DNA of 64,000 nucleotides, taken from NCBI GenBank assembly GCA_965206445.1, contig CBDBJR010000002.1, positions 3,100,001-3,164,000 of the forward strand, read 5' to 3'. A program made the translations under genes and the position numbers. The stretch comes from CBDBJR01 sp965206445 (GTDB lineage: Bacteria; Pseudomonadota; Gammaproteobacteria; Arenicellales; Poriferihabitantaceae). The first letter of the stretch is position 1. Each line of letters begins with the position of its first letter. Positions 34,366 to 43,186 of the stretch are shown piece by piece. Below the pieces are notes generated by a model. The model was not told the origin of the DNA, ran no database searches, and worked only from the letters and a program-made list of their open reading frames with translations.

Positions 34366-35136
34366 TCAAGCGTGTTGATCGGCGCCCATTTTTTTCTCCA
34401 GCCGGCGTACGCCGTAAGATACGATCAAAATGACCACCAGATACTCGAGCACCAATACGGTATAGATTTCCAGCGGCCGATATTCCGTCACCACCAGCTC
34501 ATTTGCCCGGCGCGTCAATTCCTGCATGCCGATAATCGACACCAGCGACGACATCTTCAGCATATACACCAGTTGATTGCCCAATGCCGGCAAAACCCGC
34601 CGCACCGCCTGCGGCAAAATCACAAACCGCATCGTATCCCGATAGCTGAGGTTGATAGAGTGGGCGGCCTCGGTTTGTCCTTTGTCGATCGACTGAATCC
34701 CGGCGCGGAATATCTCGGCCTCAAAAGCGCTATCAGACACCGCCAGCGCCACCACGCCGGCCCAGAATACATTGATCTGAATGCCGGCGACCACCGGCAG
34801 GCCGTAGTAAACCCAAAGAATCAGCACCAGTATCGGGACCGCGCGGACGATTTCGACGTACAGGCGATTGACCAGGCGCAGCCCCCGGTTGGTGGACAGC
34901 CCCGGCAGGGCAACCAGCAGGCCGGCAAAGATTGAAATGATAATGCCGGTCAAGGACAGCAAAATCGTATTCCACAGCCCGCCCAATAGAAACTGCAAAT
35001 TGGATTGCCCCGATGCGGTCAGCGGGGAAACCACGTACCAGCCCCAATTTACATCCGTACAGCCGGACAATATCAGGACGACAACACCGGCAACGGCGCC
35101 TTTGGCCAGACGATGGCCTGCGCTGTGCCGGCGCAT
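34366..35136 (-). CDS. Polar amino-acid ABC transporter permease (HisM/GlnP type)
   Basis: The protein has 256 residues with about five to six membrane segments. The EAA loop that contacts the ATPase is visible (EAAHSINLSYRDTMRFVILPQAVRRVLPALGNQ, about residues 154-187), as is the VRAVPILVLILW segment. An N-terminal extension carries a lipobox-like LILSGC and a WGWYVV block. It overlaps the ATPase gene by 1 base (TGATG). The binding protein is not adjacent; a fitting one lies at 48767-49567 beyond the polysaccharide island. Confidence 0.9.
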   Translation of the reverse strand: MRRHSAGHRLAKGAVAGVVVLILSGCTDVNWGWYVVSPLTASGQSNLQFLLGGLWNTILLSLTGIIISIFAGLLVALPGLSTNRGLRLVNRLYVEIVRAVPILVLILWVYYGLPVVAGIQINVFWAGVVALAVSDSAFEAEIFRAGIQSIDKGQTEAAHSINLSYRDTMRFVILPQAVRRVLPALGNQLVYMLKMSSLVSIIGMQELTRRANELVVTEYRPLEIYTVLVLEYLVVILIVSYGVRRLEKKMGADQHA

Positions 35137-35903
35137 CAGTGCTGCAGAATCTGCTGTAAAAACCGCCGGCAGCGGTCGCTGTCGGGGGCGGTAAAAAATG
35201 TGTTTGGCGGCGCGCGCTCGATGATTTTCCCGGCGTCCATAAACACCATGGTGTCGGCCACTTTGCGGGCAAATCCCATTTCATGGGTAACGCAAATCAT
35301 CGTCATACCGGACTCGGCCAAACCAATCATGACGTCGAGCACCTCGGCAATCATTTCCGGGTCCAATGCGGAAGTGGGCTCATCGAACAGCATGATCTTC
35401 GGCTGCATGCAAAGTGAGCGGGCGATTGCCACCCGCTGCTGCTGCCCGCCCGACAACTGCCGCGGCAGTTTGTGCGTTTGCTCAACGATATTGACCCGCT
35501 CGAGATACTGCATTGAACGCTGCTCGGCTTCCGCTTTACTCAGGCCCCGAACCCGGGTCAAGCCCAGCGTCAGATTTTCGAGCACGGTCAAATGCGGAAA
35601 CAGATTGAAATGCTGAAACACCATGCCGAGCTCATTGCGAGCGGCCGTGATATTGTGCCGATTCTGATTCAATTCATAGCCGTTGACGACGATACGGCCC
35701 TGCTGATGTGTTTCCAGGCGATTGATACAGCGAATCAGGGTTGATTTGCCGGACCCGGAAGGGCCGCAAATCACCACCCGCTCACCCAGTTTGACCTTGA
35801 GATCAACCGAGTCGAGCGCTTGAAATTCACCAAACCACTTGCTGACACCGCTCAACTCGATGACCACATCGCCGGCGGCATGGTTGTCTGTGTGCAAAAT
35901 CAT
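35136..35903 (-). CDS. Polar amino-acid ABC transporter ATP-binding protein (GlnQ type)
   Basis: The protein has 255 residues from ATG 35903. Walker A GPSGSGKST (about residues 46-54), signature LSGGQQQRVAIARSL, Walker B IMLFDEPTSALDPE and switch His in CVTHEMGFAR are all intact. It energises the adjoining permease. First gene of the minus-strand pair. The 144 bases upstream, up to gmd, form the left edge of the polysaccharide island. Confidence 0.93.
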   Translation of the reverse strand: MILHTDNHAAGDVVIELSGVSKWFGEFQALDSVDLKVKLGERVVICGPSGSGKSTLIRCINRLETHQQGRIVVNGYELNQNRHNITAARNELGMVFQHFNLFPHLTVLENLTLGLTRVRGLSKAEAEQRSMQYLERVNIVEQTHKLPRQLSGGQQQRVAIARSLCMQPKIMLFDEPTSALDPEMIAEVLDVMIGLAESGMTMICVTHEMGFARKVADTMVFMDAGKIIERAPPNTFFTAPDSDRCRRFLQQILQH

Positions 35904-36047
35904 ACCCCGAATAAAGCCGCATTGTAACAGATAGCCGCTGCCGCAAAGGTAAGGCGGGCCCGGCGTGGAAGCAAGCGCCGCGATGCGGATGCGTGCCACT
36001 CATCCGGGCAGGCCCGATTTGACCGGCGGCGAGGATGGCGATTGTTT

Positions 36048-37103
36048 TTATCGGGCCTTGGCGGCGGCGATATTCATGTCGGCCACCACCATTTCTTCTA
36101 TCAGTTCTTCCAGCGTCACCGTCGGCTTCCAACCCAGGGTTTGGCGGGCCTTGCCGGCATCTCCCTGCAGAATATCGACCTCCGTCGGCCGAAAATATCC
36201 AGGGTCAATCCGCACGACAATTTTCCCGCTGTTGGCATCACGCCCGACTTCTTCCAGGCCGTCGCCTTCCCATGCTATATTTATTCCGGCGAGCGCAAAC
36301 GCCTTCTCCAGGAAAAACCGGACGCTTTCCACCCGCCCCGTCGCCAGCACAAAGTCGTCCGGTTTTTCCTGTTGGAGGATGAGCCACATTCCGCGCACGC
36401 AGTCGATCGCATGGCTCCAATCTCTTTTTGCGTCCAGGTTGCCGATGTAGAGGCAGTCCTGCAATCCATGCACAATGCCGGCCGCCGCGCGGGTGATTTT
36501 TCGCGTCACAAAAGTTTCGCCCCGCACCGGCGATTCGTGATTGAAAGTAATGCTGTTGGCGGCGAACATGCCGTATGCTTCCCGGTAATTGACGGTAATC
36601 CAGTAGCCGTAGAGTTTGGCGACGGCGTAGGGCGATCTTGGATAAAAAGGCGTCTGCTCGGTCTGTGGTATTTCCTGCGCCAGCCCGAACATTTCACTGG
36701 TTGATGCCTGGATGAGCCGGGCATCCTTCATATCCAGGGTACGCATATTTTCAAGCAGACGCAGCACGCCGACGGCGTCGGCGTTGGCGGTGTATTCCGG
36801 CGATTCGAAAGAAACCTGCACATGACTCTGCGCCGCCAGATTGTAAATCTCATCGGGCTGTGTCATTTGCATAATCCGCATCAAACTTGAGGAGTCGGTC
36901 ATATCGCCGTGATGCAGAAAAAAATTGCCTCCCGCCAAATGCGGATCGTGATAGAGATGATCAATCCGGGCCGTATTGAAGAGCGATGAGCGACGCTTCA
37001 CGCCGTGCACCACATAGCCCTTTTCGCACAAGAATTGCGCGAGCAACGAGCCGTCCTGCCCGGTAACGCCGGTGATTAGTGCCGTCTTTTTTGCCATAGT
37101 CAT
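36048..37103 (-). CDS. gmd: GDP-mannose 4,6-dehydratase
   Basis: The protein has 351 residues from ATG 37103 (37097 is an alternative). It makes GDP-4-keto-6-deoxymannose, the precursor of GDP-fucose, rhamnose and perosamine. Motifs: NAD-binding TGVTGQDGSLLAQFL, the catalytic SEMFG threonine/serine block and YPRSPYAVAKLYGYW (Tyr-X3-Lys). A minus-strand TATAAT sequence at 37111-37116 lies only 8 bases before the start. A GDP-fucose-synthase-like gene is 8 kb away on the other strand (45223), so the pathway genes are split. Confidence 0.94.
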   Translation of the reverse strand: MTMAKKTALITGVTGQDGSLLAQFLCEKGYVVHGVKRRSSLFNTARIDHLYHDPHLAGGNFFLHHGDMTDSSSLMRIMQMTQPDEIYNLAAQSHVQVSFESPEYTANADAVGVLRLLENMRTLDMKDARLIQASTSEMFGLAQEIPQTEQTPFYPRSPYAVAKLYGYWITVNYREAYGMFAANSITFNHESPVRGETFVTRKITRAAAGIVHGLQDCLYIGNLDAKRDWSHAIDCVRGMWLILQQEKPDDFVLATGRVESVRFFLEKAFALAGINIAWEGDGLEEVGRDANSGKIVVRIDPGYFRPTEVDILQGDAGKARQTLGWKPTVTLEELIEEMVVADMNIAAAKAR

Positions 37104-37145
37104 ACTGGTGATTATATCCGCTATAATGCGCACAAGGGAATTTTG

Positions 37146-37298
37146 ATGAGGAAATTCCGGTTGCCGGCGGCAAATGGATTTTGGCGGCGGACGAGGTTGT
37201 TCGAAAGAGCGGTCAGCGGCGAAAAATTGCGCCGCCGGCTGCCGGATTTTCGCCCGTCGCCTTTCACCGACGGAATCGCCCGCACAATACATTGGTAG
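37146..37298 (+). pseudogene. C-terminal remnant of an NAD-dependent epimerase (repeat copy 1)
   Basis: The 50-codon frame ends with AVSGEKLRRRLPDF and GIARTIHW and then a stop. It closely matches the end of the GDP-fucose-synthase-like gene at 45223-46182 (SVSGEKLRALLPDF and GIARTMHW). Only the last part of that gene is present, so it is a fragment of a related epimerase. Confidence 0.75.
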
Positions 37299-37371
37299 CG
37301 GTACAATCAAGCCCAGGCCGACCGGCGGAAATGATTTTTGCGATTTGACGAATGCGTAAAAATAGCGGATA

Positions 37372-37646
37372 GTGCGTCCGCATTTTTACCCGGCAAAGCG
37401 ATTTTTGATTTCGCTCGCCAACGACAAGCCGAAGCATTACCGACAAGTCAGAAAACAATGGAACCATTGTGCGCGAATCGGTTTCCGCACAACTCAATCC
37501 CGCTGGCCGGAGGCGACCGACGCACAACTTGCGGCGGGTATCGCATCATCTACAACACCGACGACAAAACGCTGAATGTGCTTGTTATCTGCAAGCGAAA
37601 CGACCGGCATACCTGCTGGAAGCATCGCCGCTCTTGCATGCGATAA
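37372..37646 (+). pseudogene. Frameshifted RelE/ParE-type toxin gene (repeat copy 1)
   Basis: The beginning (KRFLISLANDKPKHYRQV) reads in one frame and the end (GGYRIIYNTDDKTLNVLVICKRND) in another. Both halves match a RelE-family mRNA interferase, and the second carries the family GxYRIIY and KRND motifs. A frameshift between them, near 37440, breaks the gene. No antitoxin gene is present upstream. Confidence 0.7.
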
Positions 37647-37655
37647 AAACCGACG

Positions 37656-37775
37656 ATGCTGATTCTTGCCATTCATCAGGGCGAGCACGACATGGCCGTC
37701 GTCGTCGCCGACGATTATCACATTCTATCCGCCGTGCAGGCGGAAAGAATCACCCGACTTAAAGGCGAAGGCTGA
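37656..37775 (+). pseudogene. 5' fragment of a NodU-type carbamoyltransferase gene (repeat copy 1)
   Basis: The first 39 codons are the same as those of the intact gene at 40280-42001, then the homology ends and a TGA follows. This is a truncated duplicate made when the 648-bp block was copied. Confidence 0.9.
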
Positions 37776-37783
37776 CCCGAACA

Positions 37784-37855
37784 TCAGCCGGCGCGCTGGG
37801 TCTGCCATCCGCAGAAAGCGCCGCCGTCGTATTCCATTCCAAGCGCGATTTTCAT
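37784..37855 (-). pseudogene. 5' fragment of truA (tRNA pseudouridine synthase A)
   Basis: It encodes 23 residues and a stop: MKIALGMEYDGGAFCGWQTQ is the signature N-terminus of TruA (the usual form is LGIEYDGS..YGWQ.Q). It is cut at the exact right end of the direct repeat, so the rest of the gene was lost or moved in the rearrangement. It is too short to function. The remaining 100 bases up to the YrbL-like gene hold nothing recognised. Confidence 0.7.
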
Positions 37856-37957
37856 CGGCGAAAGTATACGGCGTGTAAAATCCGCCGATGAATTCGCCCG
37901 CCGATTCGCGCACAATCGTCTGCCTGAAATAGGGAACGCGATACGGCGCGGAATATG

Positions 37958-38617
37958 TTAATCGGCTTTATCGCGGCGTCGCCCGTCATTTGCGCGTGCG
38001 ACCTCACAAGCGACACGGCGATGGAATCGCGCCATCTTGCGCGCGACTTTGCGGCGGGCGATAAAGCGCGACCACTTCGCTAATGGAATCCATTCGCGCG
38101 GCCCAAATCCCTCCACCAAATACAGACGATACGAATTTGGCGACAGGAATCGCATAACAAAATTGAACGGCAATATGCTTATGGAAACCGGCGCGTGCTT
38201 TCTCATAAACTTGTCAAATTCAAGAAGCGCGTCGCGGTCGACTTGGGATAATTCTCCTTTCTCGCGGATATAATCCGCAAAGTTAAGCGCAATCTCGCCG
38301 TTGTAGGAGCGCAGCAATTCGCCGACCACTCCCGAGCCGAGATCGGTTTCCACGCTGCCGTAGCCGCACGGAATGTGATCCCAAATTCGCTCGTTGTTAA
38401 GCGATGCGAAATATTGATGGCCCTGCAAGTCGTGGGCGTTATCGTCGAAGAATTCCGGCGCGAGAAAGCGTTTATACCAAGGTGCATATCGGCGTTTCGC
38501 TTCTCCGCATCGGCCGGGCTTTACGATTTTAATGACTTTGCCGTTGTCATGCGGATGCACAAAGCATTTGCGCGTACTGCCTTCGGCAAAGGGCAGGCGG
38601 TCGGAAAGTTTAATCAT
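37958..38617 (-). CDS. YrbL-like protein (PhoP-regulatory-network, kinase-like fold)
   Basis: The protein has 219 residues. FAEGSTRKCFVHPHDNGKVIKIVK at the N-terminus (residues 10-33) resembles the glycine-rich loop and lysine of the YrbL family, which shares the protein-kinase-like fold. Here it sits among surface-polysaccharide genes, where such proteins often occur and may phosphorylate a sugar or lipid. The middle contains LNFADYIREKG and a basic C-terminus. It stands alone between repeat copy 1 and the IS. The enzymatic role is inferred only. Confidence 0.65.
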   Translation of the reverse strand: MIKLSDRLPFAEGSTRKCFVHPHDNGKVIKIVKPGRCGEAKRRYAPWYKRFLAPEFFDDNAHDLQGHQYFASLNNERIWDHIPCGYGSVETDLGSGVVGELLRSYNGEIALNFADYIREKGELSQVDRDALLEFDKFMRKHAPVSISILPFNFVMRFLSPNSYRLYLVEGFGPREWIPLAKWSRFIARRKVARKMARFHRRVACEVARANDGRRRDKAD

Positions 38618-38676
38618 TTTTCGCTTTGCATCGCGGAAAGATTATAAACCACATTCAGCGGCAGGAGGAATAAAAA

Positions 38677-39717
38677 TCATGTATGGGTCCAATACCTTTG
38701 GCACTGTGGCAGTTGTTGGAAGCCGAATTGTATCGGAGTTTGCAGACCGAGGCTATGGTGGGGAATGACGGTGTTATATTCGACCAGCCAGGCGGCCATT
38801 TTGCGGTTAAACAAGGCCAGGTCAGTGAACAGCAAATCGGCGTGATAATCCACGAACTGCTCCTGTATGGTGCGGTTGAAGCGCTCACAATGGGCATTCA
38901 TTTTGGGTGACCTGGGGTAAGTCCACCAATGGACAATGCCGAGCTGATTAAGGCGTTGCTGGAAATCGCCCATGAACTCAGAACCGTTATCGGAGAGCAG
39001 GAATTGCGGTTGCACGGGCAGCAGGTCGGTGAGCGCCTCCAGGGCGATGGTGGTGTTGCGGCTGGTAGGGGAATTGGCCGCAAAGGCAATGGCAAAGCGG
39101 CTGGTGGGGTCGATAAAGGTGAACAGGTAGCGGCGGATGCCGTCGCGCAGGCGCACCACGGTATCGCAGGCAAACAGGGCCAGTGGCGGCGGCCGGCAGT
39201 GTTTGGGTTTGCGTGTTTTGCGGGTACGCAGCAGCGGTTTGAGGCGCCCGGTGGGTGAGATACGCGCGGGAGCGTGGCGCATTTTATGCGGGTCTTTGGC
39301 AATGATGCGCCCGATGGTGGAGACGCTCGGCAGCGCCAGTCGCCGCTGTGCGCACCAGTTTCGTAATAATACATGGAGTTTGGCCTTGCCGAGGTTGGGG
39401 TATTGTCGGCGCAATTGCCGGATTTGCTCGCTCAGGCCCGGTGGCGTGACTGGTCGCCTGCGCCGGTGCGGTACACAGGATTTAGGCGTGAGCGCGGCGG
39501 CGTTGCCGGCGTTGTGTTTGAGGGTCTGACGCCAGCGATAGAGCGTACGGATGCTGACCTTAAAGGCCTCGCTGGCAGCGATTTTGCCGTGCCGATCGGA
39601 AAATTCCAAGATCGCAAGGCGGTGTTGGGCGTGTTTGGAAGTCATCCCCCAAACATGCCCTAAATGGGCTACTCGGTAAAACCCCCGGATGCGGTATCCG
39701 GCATGGTGAATTTGCAT
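38677..39717 (-). CDS. DDE transposase of the 1084-bp IS, copy 1
   Basis: The protein has 346 residues: an N-terminal helix-turn-helix region (KIAASEAFKVSIRTLYRWRQ), a basic linker and an rve/DDE core (ALFACDTV, LLSDNGSEF, NAHCERFNRTIQEQF as the three acidic positions), most like IS481-type elements. Start ATG 39717 follows AAGAGGAGA. The frame runs through the right end of the IS; the TGA stop is in the flanking DNA. Nearly identical to the copy at 43226. Confidence 0.88.
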   Translation of the reverse strand: MQIHHAGYRIRGFYRVAHLGHVWGMTSKHAQHRLAILEFSDRHGKIAASEAFKVSIRTLYRWRQTLKHNAGNAAALTPKSCVPHRRRRPVTPPGLSEQIRQLRRQYPNLGKAKLHVLLRNWCAQRRLALPSVSTIGRIIAKDPHKMRHAPARISPTGRLKPLLRTRKTRKPKHCRPPPLALFACDTVVRLRDGIRRYLFTFIDPTSRFAIAFAANSPTSRNTTIALEALTDLLPVQPQFLLSDNGSEFMGDFQQRLNQLGIVHWWTYPRSPKMNAHCERFNRTIQEQFVDYHADLLFTDLALFNRKMAAWLVEYNTVIPHHSLGLQTPIQFGFQQLPQCQRYWTHT

Positions 39718-39763
39718 GGCTCTCCTCTTGGGGCGCAGTGCCAAAGGTTTCTGAACTTATGCA
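38680..39763 (-). mobile_element. IS element, IS481-like, copy 1 (1084 bp)
   Basis: The limits were set by comparing the two copies in the window, which share exactly 1084 bases and then diverge. Imperfect terminal repeats of about 30 bases begin TGCATAAG at one end and TGTATGGG at the other and share the core ACCTTTGGCACT. No target-site duplication is evident. Its right end touches the left end of direct-repeat copy 2, so the IS sits precisely on a rearrangement boundary. Confidence 0.88.
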
Positions 39764-39769
39764 ATTTTG

Positions 39770-39922
39770 ATGAGGAAATTCCGGTTGCCGGCGACAAATG
39801 GATTTTGGCGGCGGACGAGGTTGTTCGAAAGAGCGGTCAGCGGCGAAAAATTGTGCCGCCGGCTGCCGGATTTTCGCCCGTCGCCTTTCACCGACGGAAT
39901 CGCCCGCACAATACATTGGTAG
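39770..39922 (+). pseudogene. C-terminal remnant of an NAD-dependent epimerase (repeat copy 2)
   Basis: Same 50-codon remnant as at 37146-37298, with two or three base changes. The upstream part of the gene is absent; the IS end lies 7 bases before it. Confidence 0.72.
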
Positions 39923-39995
39923 CGGTACAATCAAGCCCAGACCGACCGGCGGAAATGATTTTTGCAATTTGACGAATGCGTAAAAACGGCGGATA

Positions 39996-40270
39996 ATATA
40001 CCCGCATTTTTGCCCGGCGAAGTGATTTTTGATTTCGCTCGCCAACGACAAGCCAAAGCATTACCGACAAGTCAGAAAACAATGGAACCATTGTGCGCGA
40101 ATCGGTTTCCGCACGACTCAATCCCGCTGGCCGGAGGCGACCGACGCACAACTTGCGGCGGGTATCGCATCATCTACAACACCGACGACAAAACGCTGAA
40201 TGTGCTTGTTATCTGCAAGCGAAACGACCGGCATACCTGCTGGAAGCATCGCCGCTCTTGCATGCGATAA
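39996..40270 (+). pseudogene. Frameshifted RelE/ParE-type toxin gene (repeat copy 2)
   Basis: Carries the same frameshift as copy 1, so the gene was already broken when the block was duplicated. It ends 9 bases before the carbamoyltransferase start. Confidence 0.68.
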
Positions 40271-40279
40271 AAACCGACG

Positions 40280-42001
40280 ATGCTGATTCTTGCCATTCAT
40301 CAGGGCGAGCACGACATGGCCGTCGTCGTCGCCGACGATTATCACATTCTATCCGCCGTGCAGGCGGAAAGAATCACCCGACTTAAAGGCGAAGGCCGGC
40401 CCGAACATCTGCCGCAAACCATCCGCGAAGCCCTGCGCATCGCCGGAGCGAAAATCGCCGATGTGCAATTGCTGGCTGTTTCACGCGGAAAATACGCCGC
40501 CCGCTATCATCGCTGGCCGCCGATGAAAGCGATTAAATACGGCGCACTGCGACTCACCGGCAAAGACCGCCACAAAATGCTGTGGCCAAGATACTGCGAA
40601 ATCGGCGAAGCGAATCATCGCAAAGTTTTTCGCGCGGAAAAATTCATGCTCGACCTTGGCCTTGCCGACGGCGTACAATTCTTTGATTATAATCATCATT
40701 TTGCGCACGCACTTTCCGCTTTGTTTTTCACTAATTGGAAAAGTGCGCTTTTATACACCGCCGACGGCGGCGGCGATTGGGTCAATTATTCCGCGCGGCA
40801 TCTGCAAAACGGCGAATTGCATGAACTCTACGGCGGCGACGGCGACCTCAAAAATCCCTATCCGGTTGACAGCATCGGGCTCGCCTACGGCTTTATGACG
40901 CAGGCGCTCGGCTATAAAATAAACCGGCACGAAGGAAAACTCACCGGACTCGCAGCCTACGGAAACCCGACCTTGTATGATGCGCTCGCGCGCCGCTTTT
41001 CCGTCCGCGAAGATGGGCGCATCCTTTCCGATTTTTCCCGCTACAAAGACATGCGGCAAAAGATATTTGAGCTCGCGAAAAAAGCCGACCCCGCCGACGC
41101 CGCCGCTTCAATTCAAAAACTGCTTGAAGATGTAATTCTAAAATCCGTCAGCACTTATCTGCAAAAAACCGGTGCGCGCAATATCGGACTTGCCGGGGGC
41201 GTTTTTGCCAATGTCGCCCTCAATAAAAAAATCGCCGAATTGCCCGATGTCGATGAGGTCTTTATTTTCCCCGGCATGGGCGACGAAGGCATCGCCGTCG
41301 GCGGGCTTTTGGAATGCCTTCTGCAGCGTGACGGCGCCGGTAAATGGCTGGCGCATCGCCGACCTTTGGGCAATGTCTATTGGGGCGGAAACTATGACGA
41401 TGCATTGCCGTCTTTGTTTACTGCGCCGGGCGTCATTAAATTAAACGGAAACGCCGCGGATACCGCCGCCCAATTGCTCGCCGACGGAAAAATCGTCGCG
41501 CTGTTTTGCGGACGAATGGAATTCGGCCCGCGCGCGCTGGGAGCGCGCAGCATACTGGCGAATCCCGCCGACAAAAGTGTAAATGATTCTCTTAACCGGC
41601 GCCTCGCCCGCACTGAATTTATGCCTTTCGCCCCGTATGTTTTAGCAGAGGATGCCGACGATGTTTTTCACATAACCGGGGCGAATCGCTATGCGATGAA
41701 ATTTATGACCATCACCTGTCAGGTGCGCGAACAATGGCGCGGACGAATTCCCGCCGTCGTGCATATTGACGGCACGGCGCGGCCGCAAATTATTCAAGAT
41801 TCGGACAACCCTCTTTACGCCGCCATTCTGCGCCGCTTCAAAGAAAGAACCGGACTGCCGGTTTTAATCAACACTTCTTTTAATGCGCATGAAGAGCCAA
41901 TCATTCACACGCCCGCCGAAGCGTTGCGCGCTTTGCAAGACGGCCGCATTGATTTTATCGCCGCCGAGTCGGGCGTTTATCGGGCGGCGAAAAAAGAATA
42001 A
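40280..42001 (+). CDS. NodU/CmcH-type carbamoyltransferase
   Basis: The protein has 573 residues, full length. It transfers the carbamoyl group of carbamoyl phosphate, through carbamoyl-adenylate, to a sugar hydroxyl. The N-terminal Kae1-like ATP-binding domain shows LAIHQGEHD, DYNHHFAHALSALFF (metal-binding His) and TADGGGDW; the C-terminal YrdC-like carbamoyl domain includes MEFGPRALGARSILA and VLINTSFNAHEEPI. In a polysaccharide island it probably decorates a surface sugar. Its stop is 3 bases before the glycosyltransferase start, so they form an operon. Confidence 0.92.
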   Translation: MLILAIHQGEHDMAVVVADDYHILSAVQAERITRLKGEGRPEHLPQTIREALRIAGAKIADVQLLAVSRGKYAARYHRWPPMKAIKYGALRLTGKDRHKMLWPRYCEIGEANHRKVFRAEKFMLDLGLADGVQFFDYNHHFAHALSALFFTNWKSALLYTADGGGDWVNYSARHLQNGELHELYGGDGDLKNPYPVDSIGLAYGFMTQALGYKINRHEGKLTGLAAYGNPTLYDALARRFSVREDGRILSDFSRYKDMRQKIFELAKKADPADAAASIQKLLEDVILKSVSTYLQKTGARNIGLAGGVFANVALNKKIAELPDVDEVFIFPGMGDEGIAVGGLLECLLQRDGAGKWLAHRRPLGNVYWGGNYDDALPSLFTAPGVIKLNGNAADTAAQLLADGKIVALFCGRMEFGPRALGARSILANPADKSVNDSLNRRLARTEFMPFAPYVLAEDADDVFHITGANRYAMKFMTITCQVREQWRGRIPAVVHIDGTARPQIIQDSDNPLYAAILRRFKERTGLPVLINTSFNAHEEPIIHTPAEALRALQDGRIDFIAAESGVYRAAKKE

Positions 42002-42004
42002 ACG

Positions 42005-43186
42005 ATGCATATTCTGATGATTCCGTCGTGGCTGGGCACCAGTAACCAATGGCAAAACGCCTTCGGGCCGGAAAGTTTTTTTTTGGACCAAGCGGAAATT
42101 GTCCGTCATCATTTGGGCTGGCGGGTGGATGTGATGATGCCGGAAGCAAAGCACAAAACTAAAATACGGCGGCGACGGCTCCCCCCGCTGCGCGGAATTG
42201 AAATCACCGACCTCAGTTTTGGCGGTGAATTGTGGATGGGATATTACCCCTATCTATTTCCGCGAACAACCCGCGGCGCATGGCGGCATTTCGGCGAACT
42301 GCTTTTTCGCGCCTACATTAAAAAGCGCGGAATGCCCGACGCCGTTTGGGTTCAGGCGATTCAAAACGCCGGCTATCTGGCGATGCAGCTGCGCGAGAAA
42401 TATGGTGTGCCGTATTTTATTCACGAGCATTCGAAATGGTATGCGTCTGAGAAAGCGTCCATTTTCCGCCGCGCGCGTACGAGAAAAATCGCCGACGAAT
42501 CTCTTTACTGCGCGGCGGTCGGCGGCAATCAGCGCGAGGCGATGGTGCGGCAATTGGGAATCTCCGCCGAAAAATTGGAGGTCATTCACAATCCGCTGAA
42601 TTTGCAATTTGACTCCGCCCCTCCCCTCCCGCGGAATTTTAATTCAGAAAGGAAGAATCAATTCGTCTTCATTTCCGCCGGACGGCTGGTTGAACTCAAA
42701 AATTTTCCTGCGCTGATTGATGCCTTTTCGCAATTCGCGCTCGAGAATTCGGATGCGCGATTAATCATCGCCGGTGACGGATCGGAAATGCCCAGGTTGC
42801 GCGCGCAAATTGAGTCGCTCGGCTTGCGTGACTCCATCGCGCTGACCGGCTGGCTGGACAAGGATTCTCTTCGCGCTCAATTGCTCATCGCTAACGCATT
42901 CATCACGCCAAGTCAAGAAGAGCAATGCAGTATTGCATTAATGGAAGCGATGGCGTGTGGACTGCCGTGCGCGTCGACAAAAGTCGGAATCGCCGAAGAC
43001 ATTATCAGCGATGAAATCGGCGTTTTGCTGGAAGGCGATTCGCCGGAAAAAATACTTGCGGGAATGAAAAAGATTCACGCCAATTATTCTTCATATAATT
43101 CTTCTGCCATTCGCGAGCGGACGATGCGAATGTTTCCCGCCCGAGCCTTTTGCGAAAGATTACGCTGTCTCCTTCAAAATGCATAA
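42005..43186 (+). CDS. Family 4 (GT-B) glycosyltransferase
   Basis: The protein has 393 residues. The C-terminal donor-binding domain has the classical FISAGRLVELKNFPALIDAF block (about residues 222-241), IIAGDGSEMPRL and the E-X7-E-type SIALMEAMACGLP motif. It probably adds a nucleotide-activated sugar to a surface polysaccharide. The last codons run into the IS: the TAA stop is part of the IS terminal repeat (TGCATAA), so a few native C-terminal residues may be missing. Confidence 0.9.
   Translation: MHILMIPSWLGTSNQWQNAFGPESFFLDQAEIVRHHLGWRVDVMMPEAKHKTKIRRRRLPPLRGIEITDLSFGGELWMGYYPYLFPRTTRGAWRHFGELLFRAYIKKRGMPDAVWVQAIQNAGYLAMQLREKYGVPYFIHEHSKWYASEKASIFRRARTRKIADESLYCAAVGGNQREAMVRQLGISAEKLEVIHNPLNLQFDSAPPLPRNFNSERKNQFVFISAGRLVELKNFPALIDAFSQFALENSDARLIIAGDGSEMPRLRAQIESLGLRDSIALTGWLDKDSLRAQLLIANAFITPSQEEQCSIALMEAMACGLPCASTKVGIAEDIISDEIGVLLEGDSPEKILAGMKKIHANYSSYNSSAIRERTMRMFPARAFCERLRCLLQNA

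Larger units (their letters stand above)
37139..37786 (+). repeat. 648-bp direct repeat, copy 1
   Basis: This block recurs at 39763-40410 at constant offset (2624 bases) with roughly 97% identity and no indels. It holds the tail of an epimerase gene, a frameshifted RelE-type toxin gene and the first 39 codons of a NodU-type carbamoyltransferase. In this copy the carbamoyltransferase is cut off at the right end, where a fragment of truA begins. Confidence 0.92.
39763..40410 (+). repeat. 648-bp direct repeat, copy 2
   Basis: Partner of 37139-37786. In this copy the carbamoyltransferase continues as a full gene, so it is the likely parent on the right side; its left side is abutted by the IS. 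Confidence 0.92.

Noticed and set aside
36000..36132. A frame containing KTIAILAAGQIGPA that recalls the start of nitrilase-type hydrolases
   Set aside because: The match is too short and is not followed by any further family motif; treated as chance.
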